NCBI RefSeq assembly: GCF_018320785.1
Contig: NW_024571691.1
Location: 1 to 64,000, forward strand
Origin: Cheilinus undulatus
Taxonomy: Eukaryota > Chordata > Actinopteri > Labriformes > Labridae
DNA length: 64,000 nt
Direction: 5' to 3'
The notes under the pieces are model-generated. The model saw only the letters and a program-made list of their open reading frames with translations. It did not search any database and was not told the DNA's origin. Made by a program: the position numbers and the translations under genes. Of the stretch, positions 37,401 through 49,210 are shown one piece after another (position 1 is the first letter of the stretch; each line of letters opens with the position of its first letter).

Positions 37401-39909
37401 AGGGGTAGGGGTGTCCTGATTCTAGTTAGAATAAAGGGGTAGGGGTGTCCTGATTCTAGTTGGAATGAAGTGGTAGGGGTGTCCTGATTCTAGTTAGAAT
37501 GAAGTGCTAGGGGTCTCCTGATTCTAGTCAGAATGGAGCGGTAGCGGTGTCCTGATTCTAGTTAGAAAGGAGGGGTAGGGGTGTCCTGATTCTAGTTAGA
37601 ATGAAGTGCTAGCAGTGAGCTGATTCTAGTTAGAATGAAGTGCTGGGGGTGTCCTGATTCTAGTTAGAATGGAGCGGTAGAGGTGTCCTGATTCTAGTTA
37701 GAATGGAGGGGGAGGGGTGTCCTGATTCTAGTTAGAATGGAGGGGGAGGGGTGTCCTGATTCTAGTTAGAATGAAGTGCTAGGGGTGTCCTGATTCTTGT
37801 TAGAATGAAGTGCTAGGGGTGTCCTGATTCTAGTTAGAATGGAGTGTTAGGGGTGTCCTGATTCTAGTTAGAATGGATTAGTAGGGGTGTCCTGATTCTA
37901 GTTAGAATGGAGCAGTAGATGTGTCCTGATTCAAGTTAGATGAAGTACTAGGGGTGTCCTGATTCTATTCAGAATGGAGCGGCAGGGGTGTCCTGATTCT
38001 AGTTAGAATGAAGTGCTAGGGGTCTCCTGATTCTAGTCAGAATGGAGCGGTAGCGGTGTCCTGATTCTAGTTAGAAAGGAGGGGTAGGGGTGTCCTGATT
38101 CTAGTTAGAATGAAGTGCTAGCAGTGAGCTGATTCTAGTTAGAATGAAGTGCTGGGGGTGTCCTGATTCTAGTTAGAATGGAGCGGTAGAGGTGTCCTGA
38201 TTCTAGTTAGAATGGAGGGGGAGGGGTGTCCTGATTCTAGTTAGAATGGAGGGGGAGGGGTGTCCTGATTCTAGTTAGAATGAAGTGCTAGGGGTGTCCT
38301 GATTCTTGTTAGAATGAAGTGCTAGGGGTGTCCTGATTCTAGTTAGAATGGAGTGTTAGGGGTGTCCTGATTCTAGTTAGAATGGATTAGTAGGGGTGTC
38401 CTGATTCTAGTTAGAATGGAGGGGTAGGGGTGTCCTGATCTAGTTAGATGAAGTTCTAGGGGTGTCCTGATTCTATTCAGAATGGAGCGGCAGGGGTGTC
38501 CTGATTCTAGTAAGAATAAAGGGGTAGGGGTGTCCTGATTCTAGTTAGAATGGAGCAGTAGATGTGTCCTGATTCTAGTTAGAATGAAGTGCTAGGGGTG
38601 TCCTGATTCTAATCAGAATGGAGCGGTAGGGGTGTCCTGATTCTAGTTAGAATGGAGGGGTACGGTTGTCCTGATTCTAGTAAGAATGAAGTGCTAGGGG
38701 TGTCCTGATTCTAGTTAGAATTAACTGCTAGGGGTTTCCTGATTCTAGTCAGAATGTATTGGTACGGGTGTCATGATTCTAGTTAGAATGGAGCGGTAAG
38801 AGTGTCCTCATTCTATTTAGAATAGTGGGGTAGGGGTGTCCTGATTCTAGTTAGAATGGACTGGTAGGGGTGTCCTGATTCTAGTTAGAATGGAGCGGTA
38901 GGGGTTTCCTGATTCTAGTTAGAATGAAGTGGTAAGGGTGTCCTCATTCTATTTAGAATAGTGGGGTAGGGGTGTCCTGATTCTAGTTAGAATGGACTGG
39001 TAGGGGTGTCCTGATTCTAGTTAGAATGGAGTGTTAGGGATGTCCTGATTCTAGTTAGAATGAAGTGCTAGGGGTGTCCTGATTCTAGTTAGATTGGACT
39101 AGTAGGGGTGTCCTGATTCTAGTTAGAATGGAGTGTTAGGGGTGTCCTGATTCTAGTTAGAATGAAGTGCTAGGGGTGTCCTGATTCTAGTTAGATTGGA
39201 CTAGTAGGGGTGTCCTGATTCTAGTTAGAATGGAGTGTTAGGGATGTCCTGATCTAGTTAGAATGAAGTGCTAGGGGTGTCCTGATTCTAGTTAGATTGG
39301 ACTAGTAGGGGTGTCCTGATTCTAGTTAGAACGGAGTGTTAGGGATGTCCTGATTCTAGTTAGAATGAAGTGCTAGGGGTGTCCTGATTCTAGTTAGATT
39401 GGACTAGTAGGGGTGTCCTGATTCTAGTTAGAATGGAGTGTTAGGGATGTCCTGATCTAGTTAGAATGAAGTGCTAGGGGTGTCCTGATTCTAGTTAGAT
39501 TGGACTAGTAGGGGTGTCCTGATTCTAGTTAGAACGGAGTGTTAGGGATGTCCTGATTCTAGTTAGAATGAAGTGCTAGGGGTGTCCTGATTCTAGTTAG
39601 ATTGGACTAGTAGGGGTGTCCTGATTCTAGTTAGAATGGAGTGTTAGGGGTGTCCTGATTCTAGTTAGAATGAAGTGCTAGGGGTGTCCTGATTCTAGTT
39701 AGAATGAAGTGCTAGGGGTGTCCTGATTCTAGTTAGAATGAAGTGCTAGGGGTGTCCTGATTTTTGGACACATATACACTGAAGTAAAGCAGTAGCTCTG
39801 TAAATCCAGGGGTAGAGGTTAAAGTCAGTTAGGGGGTGGGGCCTCAGCCTCCTGTTTTTCCTGGACTGAATTAATTTCAGCAGAAAATGGATTAAAATAA
39901 GAAGCTGAC
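34424..39909 (-). other. cd99l2 intron 5: 34-bp array
   Basis: A 5.5-kb intron, almost wholly filled by the 34-bp minisatellite at 34592-39762. Only about 170 bp on one side and 147 bp on the other are unique. Confidence 0.85.
34592..39762. repeat. 34-bp minisatellite (about 152 copies)
   Basis: The unit contains AGGGGTGTCCTGATTCTAG, TTAGAAT and GAAGTGCT, or GGAGGGGT in place of the last. Each unit carries the palindrome ATTCTA-GT-TAGAAT. Variants form higher-order blocks: GCAGTGAGCTGATTC recurs at 37612 and 38121, and a GTATTGGTACGGGTGTCATG variant recurs near 34888 and 38756. The plus strand has regular G-runs. Copies diverge more at the left than the right. Confidence 0.97.
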
Positions 39910-39981
39910 CTCTTCCTTTGTCTGGTTTGTAGGTGTTGTCATCCCCAACGTCAGACAGGTCGCTGTCATCGAATCCTCTTC
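39910..39981 (-). CDS. cd99l2 exon 5 (YKPDKGRG block)
   Basis: A 72-bp phase 1-1 exon reading RGFDDSDLSDVGDDNTYKPD then KGR. It matches the CD99L2 block GFSDKDLEDIVGGGEYKPDKGKG and differs from CD99, which lacks YKPDKG. The acceptor is CTCTACTGCAG and the donor GTCAGC. Confidence 0.93.
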
Positions 39982-40198
39982 CTGCAGTAGAGGAACTCAT
40001 GATTAGCTGATGGATAATAAAACATCATCATTACATCCTCAACATGGCAGTTTCATTGATGTTTTTATCACTGAATATGATATAGCAGCTGATTTCTGGT
40101 GTTTAATATGTTGCCCTCCAGACCTCTGGCCAGTCATGTGACTTAAAGCTAGAGATATCCATAGCTCTTTAGGATGCATGCAAACATAAATGGGGCTT

Positions 40199-40606
40199 AC
40201 ATCCTGGATGTCTGGTAGTGAACGGGGTCTCTAAACCCACTGAACCCCCAGCCTGAGGGCCTGGTGTGATGAAGTTCAAGTGTGCAGCAGATTAGATGTT
40301 CTTTACAAAGACAGCGGCTGACAGAGGAGGCAATGAGTAAGAGACAAAGAGCCCTGTCTGAGGACAGAGAATTCCAGAGGAGGTTCATTAAGATCATCTA
40401 AAGCTCTGACAAAGAGAATCTCTATCCAACGCTTCTGATGGTTGTTGTTCAAACACGCCATACACTGTTTAACACTGAAAACATAGAGATGTTTGACACA
40501 GCCATCAGTCCGAGGTTTTAAAAAGGACATAAGAAACACAGACAACAGAGCCTCTTTCTGTGTTATCATTAATAATTCTCCTTACAAGCCACATTTCAAC
40601 AAATGT
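40199..40606. repeat. Segmental duplication, copy 1 (unique flank)
   Basis: This 408-bp non-repetitive segment recurs at 43006-43413 at a constant offset of 2807 bp, with a single difference noticed (GCCTCTTTC versus GTCTCTTTC near 40554/43361). It directly precedes array A. Confidence 0.95.
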
Positions 40607-42956
40607 ACAGCTGATATAGACTGATAGTTACAGCTAATATAGACTGATATTCACAGCTGATACAGACTGACATTTACAGCTGATGTAGACTGATATTTAC
40701 AGCTGATATAGACTGATATTTACAGCTGATTCAAACTGATAGTTACAGCTGATGTAGACTGATATTTACAGCTGATATAGACTGATATTTACGGCTGATT
40801 CAGACTGATAGTTACAGCTGATGTAGACTGATATTCACAGCTGATACAGACTGATATTTACAGCTGATTCAGACTGATAGTTACAGGTGATATAGACTGA
40901 TATTAACAGCTGATACAGACTGATATTTACAGCTGATACAGACTGATAGTTACAGCTGATATAGACTGATATTTACAGCTGATTCAGACTGATAGTTACA
41001 GGTGATATAGACTGATATTTACAGCTGATATAGACTGATATTTACAGCTGATATAGACTGATATTTATAGCTGATATTGACTGATATTTACAGCTGATAT
41101 AGACTGATATTTCAACTGATATAGACTGATAGTTACAGCTAATATAGACTGATATTTACAGCTGATATAGACTGATATTTACAGCTGATATAGACTGATA
41201 TTTACAGCTGATATAGACTGATATTTACAGCTGATATAGACTGATATTTACAGCTGATATTGACTGATACTTACAGACGATACAGACTGATATTTACAGC
41301 TGATATTGACTGATATTTACAGCTGATATAGGCTGATATTTACAGCTGATATTGACTGATATTTACAGCTGATATAGGCTGATAGTTACAGCTGATATAG
41401 ACTGATATTAACAGCTGATACAGACTGATATTTCAACTGATATAGACTGATATTTACCGCTGATATAGGCTGATATTTACAGCTGATATAGACTGATATT
41501 TCAACTGATATAGACTGATAGTTACAGCTAATATAGACTGATATTTACAGCTGATATAGACTGATATTTACAGCTGATATAGACTGATATTTACAGCTGA
41601 TATAGACTGATATTTACAGCTGATATAGACTGATATTTACAGCTGATATAGACTGATATTTACAGCTGATATTGACTGATAGTTACAGCTGATATAGACT
41701 GATACTTACAGACGATACAGACTGATATTTACAGCTGATATAGACTGATATTTATAGCTGATATTGACTGATATTTACAGCTGATATAGACTGATATTTA
41801 CAGCTGATATAGACTGATATTTACAGCTGATATAGACTGATATTTCAACTGATATAGACTGATACTTACAGCTGATATAGGCTGATATTTACAGCTGATA
41901 TAGACTGATATTTACAGCTGATATAGACTGATAGTTACAGCTGATATAGACTGATAGTTACAGCTGATATAGGCTGATATTTACAGCTGATATAGACTGA
42001 TATTTACAGCTGATATAGACTGATATTTCAACTGATATAGACTGATAGTTACAGCTGATATAGACTGATATTTACAGCTGATATAGACTGATATTTACAG
42101 CTGATATAGACTGATATTTACAGCTGATATAGACTGATATTTACAGCTGATATAGACTGATATTTACAGCTGATATAGACTGATAGTTACAGCTGATGTA
42201 GACTGATATTTACAGCTGATATAGACTGATATTTACAGCTGATATAGACTGATATTTACAGCTGATGTAGACTGATATTTACAGCTGATATAGACTGATA
42301 TTTCAACTGATATAGACTGATATTTACAGCTGATATAGACTGATATTTCCAGCTTATAGAGACTGATATTTCAACTGATATAGACTGATATTTACAGCTG
42401 ATATAGGCTGATATTTACAGCTGATATAGACTGATATTTACAGCTGATATAGACTGATATTTACAGCTGATATAGACTGATATTTCAACTGATATAGACT
42501 GATAGTTACAGCTGATATAGGCTGATATTTACAGCTGATATTGACTGATATTTACAGCTGATATAGGCTGATATTTACAGCTGAAGTAGACTGATATTTA
42601 CAGCTGATTTAGACTGATAGTTACAGCTGAAATAAACTGATATTTACAGCTGATATAGACTGATATTTACAGCTGAAATAAACTGATATTTACAGCTGAA
42701 ATAAACTGATATTTACAGCTGAAATAGACTGATATTTACAGCTGAAATAAACTGATATTCACAGCTGAAATAAACTGATATTTACAGCTGATATAGACTG
42801 ATATTTACGTCTGAAATAAACTGATAGTTACAGCTGATATAGACTGATATTTACAGCTGAAATAGACTGATATTTACAGCTGATATAGACTGATATTTAC
42901 AGCTGAAATAAACTGATAGTTACAGCTGATATAGACTGATATTTACAGCTGATGTA
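40607..42956. repeat. 23-bp minisatellite, array A (about 102 copies)
   Basis: The unit is ACAGCTGATATAGACTGATA followed by TTT. Variants include GATTCAGAC, GATAGTTAC and, towards the right end, GAAATAAAC. Each unit has a CAGCTG E-box/PvuII palindrome. It is followed by GTAGGCCATTTGACTTGAT, which also follows array B. Confidence 0.96.
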
Positions 42957-43005
42957 GGCCATTTGACTTGATTATAATATCTGAGAGTATTTTTGGACCT
43001 GTCTC

Positions 43006-43413
43006 ACATCCTGGATGTCTGGTAGTGAACGGGGTCTCTAAACCCACTGAACCCCCAGCCTGAGGGCCTGGTGTGATGAAGTTCAAGTGTGCAGCAGATT
43101 AGATGTTCTTTACAAAGACAGCGGCTGACAGAGGAGGCAATGAGTAAGAGACAAAGAGCCCTGTCTGAGGACAGAGAATTCCAGAGGAGGTTCATTAAGA
43201 TCATCTAAAGCTCTGACAAAGAGAATCTCTATCCAACGCTTCTGATGGTTGTTGTTCAAACACGCCATACACTGTTTAACACTGAAAACATAGAGATGTT
43301 TGACACAGCCATCAGTCCGAGGTTTTAAAAAGGACATAAGAAACACAGACAACAGAGTCTCTTTCTGTGTTATCATTAATAATTCTCCTTACAAGCCACA
43401 TTTCAACAAATGT
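43006..43413. repeat. Segmental duplication, copy 2 (unique flank)
   Basis: Near-identical copy of 40199-40606. Its left edge is fused to the right flank of array A at about 43003-43006 (GGACCTGTC joined to ACATCCTGG), which defines the duplication junction. Confidence 0.95.
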
Positions 43414-46400
43414 ACAGCTGATATAGACTGATAGTTACAGCTAATATAGACTGATATTCACAGCTGATACAGACTGATATTTACAGCTGATTCAGACTGA
43501 TAGTTACAGGTGATATAGACTGATATTTACAGCTGATACAGACTGATATTTACAGCTGATACAGACTGATAGTTACAGCTGATATAGACTGATATTTACA
43601 GCTGATATAGACTGATAGTTAATGCTGATATAGGCTGATATTTACAGCTGATATAGACTGATAGTTAATGCTGATATAGGCTGATATTTACAGCTTATAT
43701 AGGCTGATATTTACAGCTGATATAGACTGATAGTTAATGCTGATATAGGCTGATATTTACAGCTGATATAGGCTGATATTTACAGCTGATATAGACTGAT
43801 ATTTACAGCTGATTCAGACTGATAGTTACAGGTGATATAGACTGATATTTACAGCTGATACAGACTGATATTTACAGCTGATACAGACTGATAGTTACAG
43901 CTGATATAGACTGATATTTACAGCTGATATAGACTGATAGTTAATGCTGATATAGGCTGATATTTACAGCTGATATAGACTGATAGTTAATGCTGATATA
44001 GGCTGATATTTACAGCTTATATAGGCTGATATTTACAGCTGATATAGACTGATAGTTAATGCTGATATAGGCTGATATTTACAGCTGATATAGGCTGATA
44101 TTTACAGCTGATATAGACTGATATTTACAGCTGATATAGACTGATATTTACAGCTGATATAGGCTGATTTTTACAGCTGATGTTGACTGATATTTACAGC
44201 TGATATAGGCTGATATTTACAGCTGATATAGACTGATATTTACAGCTGATATAGGCTGATTTTTACAGCTGATGTTGACTGATATTTACAGCTGATAAAG
44301 GCTGATATTTACAGCTGATAAAGGCTGATATTTACAGCTGATTCAGACTGATAGTTACAGCTGATATAGACTGATATTTACAGCTGATACAGACTGATAT
44401 TCACAGCTGATACAGACTGATATTTACAGCTGATTCAGACTGATAGTTACAGGTGATATAGACTGATATTTACAGCTGATACAGACTGATATTTACAGCT
44501 GATACAGACTGATAGTTACAGCTGATATAGACTGATATTTACAGCTGATATAGACTGATAGTTAATGCTGATATAGGCTGATATTTACAGCTGATATAGA
44601 CTGATAGTTAATGCTGATATAGGCTGATATTTACAGCTTATATAGGCTGATATTTACAGCTGATATAGACTGATAGTTAATGCTGATATAGGCTGATATT
44701 TACAGCTGATATAGGCTGATATTTACAGCTGATATAGACTGATATTTACAGCTGATATAGACTGATATTTACAGCTGATATAGGCTGATTTTTACAGCTG
44801 ATGTTGACTGATATTTACAGCTGATATAGGCTGATATTTACAGCTGATAAAGGCTGATATTTACAGCTGATAAAGGCTGATATTTACAGCTGATTCAGAC
44901 TGATAGTTACAGCTGATATAGACTGATATTTACAGCTGATACAGACTGATATTTACAGCTGATATAGACTGATATTTACGGATGATACAGGCTGATAGTT
45001 ACAGCTGATATTGACTGATAGTTAATGCTGATATAGGCTGATATTTACAGCTGATATAGGCTGATATTTACAGCTGATATAGACTGATATTTACAGCTGA
45101 TATAGGCTGAAATTTACAGCTAATGTAGACCGATAGTTACACCTGATATAGGCTGATATTTACAGCCGATATAGGCTGATATTTACAGCTGATATAGGCT
45201 GATATTTACAGCTGATATAGACTGATATTTACAGCTGATATAGGCTGATAGTTACAGCTGATATAGACTGATATTTACAGCTGATATAGACTGATATTTA
45301 CAGCTGATATAGACTAATATTTACAGCTGATATAGACTGATATTTACAGCTGATATAGACTGATAGTTACAGCTGATATAGACTGATATTTACAGCTGAT
45401 ATAGGCTGATATTTACGGCTGATATAGGCTGATAGTTACAGCTGATATACACTAATATTTACAGCTGATATAGGCTGATATTTACGGCTGATATAGGCTG
45501 ATAGTTACAGCTGATATAGACTGATAGTAACAGCTGATATAGACTGATATTTACGGCTGATACAGGCTGATATTTACAGCTGATATAGACTGATATTTAC
45601 AGCTGATGTAGACCAATATTTACAGCTGATGTAGGCTGATTTTTACAGCTGATATAGGCTGATATTTACAGCTGATGTAGGCTGATATTTACAGCTGATG
45701 TAGACTGATATTTACAGCTGATACAGACTGATCTTTACAGCTGATAGAGACTGATATTTACAGCTGATATAGACTGATAGTTACAGCTGATATAGACTGA
45801 TAGTTACAGCTGATATAGGCTGATATTTACAGCTGATATTGACTGATATTTACCGCTGATATAGGCTGATATTTACAGCTGATATAGACTGATATTTACA
45901 GCTGATATAGACTGATATTTACAGCTGATATAGACTAATATTTACAGCTGATGTAGACTGATATTTACAGCTGATATAGACTGATAGTTACAGCTGATAT
46001 AGACTGATATTTACAGCTGATATAGGCTGATAGTTACAGCTGATATAGGCTGATAGTTACAGCTGATATAGACTGATATTTACAGCTGATATAGGCTGAT
46101 AGTTACAGCTGATATAGACTGATATTTACGGCTGATATAGGCTGATATTTACAGCTGATATAGGCTGATATTTACAGCTGATATAGGCTGATATTTACAG
46201 CTGATGTAGACTGATATTTACAGCTGATATAGACTGATATTTACGGCTGATATAGGCTGATATTTACAGCTGATGTAGGCTGATTTTTACAGCTGATGTA
46301 GGCTGATATTTACAGCTGATATAGACTGATATTTACAGCTGATATAGACTGATATTTACAGCTGATATACACTGATAGTTACAGCTGATATAGACTGATA

Positions 46401-48147
46401 GTTACAGCTGATATAGACTGATATTTACAGCTGATATAGGATGATATTTACAGCTGATATAGGCTGATTTTTACAGCTGATATAGGCTGATATTTACAGC
46501 TGATGTAGACTGATAGTTACGGCTGATATAGACTGATATTTACGGCTGATATTTACGGCTGATATAGACTGATATTTACGGCTGATATAGGCTGATATTT
46601 ACAGCTGATATAGACTGATATTTACAGCTGATATAGACTGATATTTACAGCTGATGTAGACTGATAGTTACAGCTGATATAGACTGATAGTTACAGCTGA
46701 TATAGACTGATATTTACAGCTGATATAGGCTGATAGTTACAGCTGATATAGGCTGATAGTTACAGCTGATATAGACTGATATTTACAGCTGATATAGACT
46801 GATAGTTACAGCTGATATAGACTGATATTTACGGCTGATATAGGCTGATATTTACAGCTGATATAGGCTGATATTTACAGCTGATGTAGACTGATATTTA
46901 CAGCTGATATAGACTGATATTTACAGCTGATATAGGCTGATATTTACAGCTGATGTAGGCTGATATTTACAGCTGATGTAGGCTGATATCTACAGCTGAT
47001 ATAGACTGATATTTACAGCTGATATAGGCTGATAGTTACAGCTGATATAGACTGATATTTACGGCTGATATAGGCTGATATTTACAGCTGATATAGGCTG
47101 ATATTTACAGCTGATATAGGCTGATATTTACAGCTGATGTAGACTGATATTTACAGCTGATATAGACTGATATTTACAGCTGATATAGGCTGATATTTAC
47201 AGCTGATGTAGGCTGATTTTTACAGCTGATGTAGGCTGATATTTACAGCTGATATAGACTGATATTTACAGCTGATATAGACTGATATTTACGGCTGATA
47301 TAGACTGATAGTTACAGCTGATATAGACTGATAGTTACAGCTGATATAGACTGATATTTACAGCTGATATAGGATGATATTTACAGCTGATATAGGCTGA
47401 TTTTTACAGCTGATATAGGCTGATATTTACAGCTGATGTAGACTGATAGTTACGGCTGATATAGGCTGATTTTTACAGCTGATATAGGCTGATATTTACA
47501 GCTGATGTAGACTGATAGTTACGGCTGATATAGACTGATATTTACAGCTGATATAGACTGATAGTTACGGCTGATATAGACTGATATTTACGGCTGATAT
47601 AGGCTGATATTTACGGCTGATATAGACTGATATTTACGGCTGATACAGGCTGATATTTACGGCTGATATAGACTGATAGTTACAGCTGATATAGACTGAT
47701 ATTTACAGCTGATATAGACTGATAGTTACAGCTGATATACACTGATAGTTACAGCTGATATAGACTGATATTTACAGCTGATATAGGCTGATATTTACAG
47801 CTGATATAGACTGATATGTACAGCTGATATAGGCTGATATTTACAGCTGATATAGACTGATATGTACAGCTGATATAGGCTGATATTTACAGCTGATATA
47901 GACTGATATGTACAGCTGATATAGGCTGATATTTACAGCTGATATAGACTGATATGTACAGCTGATATAGACTGATATTTACAGCTAATATAGACTGATA
48001 TGTACAGCTGATATAGGCTGATAGTTACAGCTGATATAGACTGATATTTACAGCTGATGTAGGCTGATATTTACAGCTGATGTAGACTGATAGTTACAGC
48101 TCATATAGGCTGATATTTACAGCTGATATAGGCTGATATTTACAGCT
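43414..48147. repeat. 23-bp minisatellite, array B (about 206 copies)
   Basis: Same unit as array A but twice as long. Higher-order repeats are clear: the variant CAGCTTATATAGGC occurs at 43691, 44013 and 44634, spaced exactly 14 and 27 units. The right part is rich in GGCTGATATAGG and GATGTAG variants, and TATGTACAG variants alternate near 47815-48005. It ends in the same GTAGGCCATTTGACTTGAT flank as array A. Confidence 0.96.
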
Positions 48148-48385
48148 TATGTAGGCCATTTGACTTGATCATAATATCTGAGAGTATTTTTGGACCTGTC
48201 CAGACATTGATGGTCCTTCACTGATAAATGATAAACAGAACTTGTGTTTTTTAACCTTTGTGCTTAGAGCTGGGTTTGCACAAGGATGTGTTGCACAAAA
48301 ACAAATCCACACAGAGACCTGGACTCCTTATTGAGCCCTTATTAAATCTGTTACTTTATAGCAGCAGCTAATGGCTACCACCCAC

Positions 48386-48460
48386 CTCCCTGCCCCTTGT
48401 TCTTATCCTTCATGTCATTGCTGGGGTCCAAAGCATCAGCCAGGTCAAAGTCATCAGCAG
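48386..48460 (-). CDS. cd99l2 exon 4 (FDLADALD repeat)
   Basis: A 75-bp phase 1-1 exon encoding ADDFDLADALDPSNDMKDKN then KGQG. FDLADALD is the hallmark ectodomain motif of CD99 and CD99L2. The acceptor is TTTGCTCTCAG and the donor GTGGGT. Confidence 0.94.
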
Positions 48461-48761
48461 CTGAGAGCAAACACCACGGGGACAGACGTGGTCAAAATGA
48501 AAACATGACATTAAACTGGGACAAAAGAACTCAAACAGAAAGATAACAGGATTCATTCATTATCTGTTAAAAATATAAAGCACAGGTTAGCTGGCAGTGA
48601 GGCATTGATAGGATAGTTAGTCAAAGGAACATTCAGAGTTAAAATAATCTTTATTAATGAGGAGTGGGTTTAAATGAAAATAGCTCAGAGATGCAGGATA
48701 AATAATAAACTATGACATGTTTGGAGGAAAATGCTGGTTCAAGTAAGGGTCTGTGTCTCAC

Positions 48762-48875
48762 CTGGCTTAGGTTTGGGCTTGGCGGGGGCTTTGGTAACTG
48801 CAGGGACTTTAGGGACGTCTTTAGGCGGGGCTTTGGTCGTGGCAGTGTCGTCAAAATAATCCGCTAGATCGAATC
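48762..48875 (-). CDS. cd99l2 exon 3 (FDLADYFDD and Pro/Lys stretch)
   Basis: A 114-bp phase 1-1 exon encoding FDLADYFDDTATTKAPPKDV, then a VPAVTKAPAKPKPKP-type Pro/Lys/Ala stretch likely to be extended and O-glycosylated, as in mammalian CD99L2. The acceptor is CCTCTACAG and the donor GTGAGA. The 301-bp intron separating it from exon 4 has no array. Confidence 0.92.
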
Positions 48876-49210
48876 CTGTAGAGGATGTTGAATAGGTGAA
48901 TTGAAAAGAAAAAGCCACATTTACAAGGAAAGTACAAAAACTGCTTGTTAGGGCCCGATCACCGACCTAGGGTCTGCCAGGACCCCATTGTACCTGATGT
49001 TTTCTGTGAGAAGACTCACTAATTCAGGGATTTAACATATTCAAAAAGTCAAATAAACAGAACACTGTGCCATTAGTGGAGATCTGGCTATTTTGGGGGA
49101 ACTGTGCACGTTCATGGAGCAGGGCCTCAAAGGACCCAAACATTAGGGGAGTGGGGAAGAGCTACATGTATGAAAATCAGCACACAAATGTGTCATGACA
49201 AGAGGAGAAG

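Larger units (their letters stand above)
39982..48385 (-). other. cd99l2 intron 4: duplicated flank plus two 23-bp arrays
   Basis: An 8.4-kb intron. 39982-40198 is unique. 40199-43003 is a unique segment plus array, duplicated in tandem as 43006 to about 48200 with a longer array. 48201-48385 is unique. No gene lies in it; the identical 66-residue frames in the two flanks are duplication by-products. Confidence 0.8.

Noticed and set aside
40197..43376. Identical 66-codon minus-strand frames at 40197 and 43004
   Set aside because: They are identical only because the 408-bp segment is duplicated. No splice sites or homology support coding.
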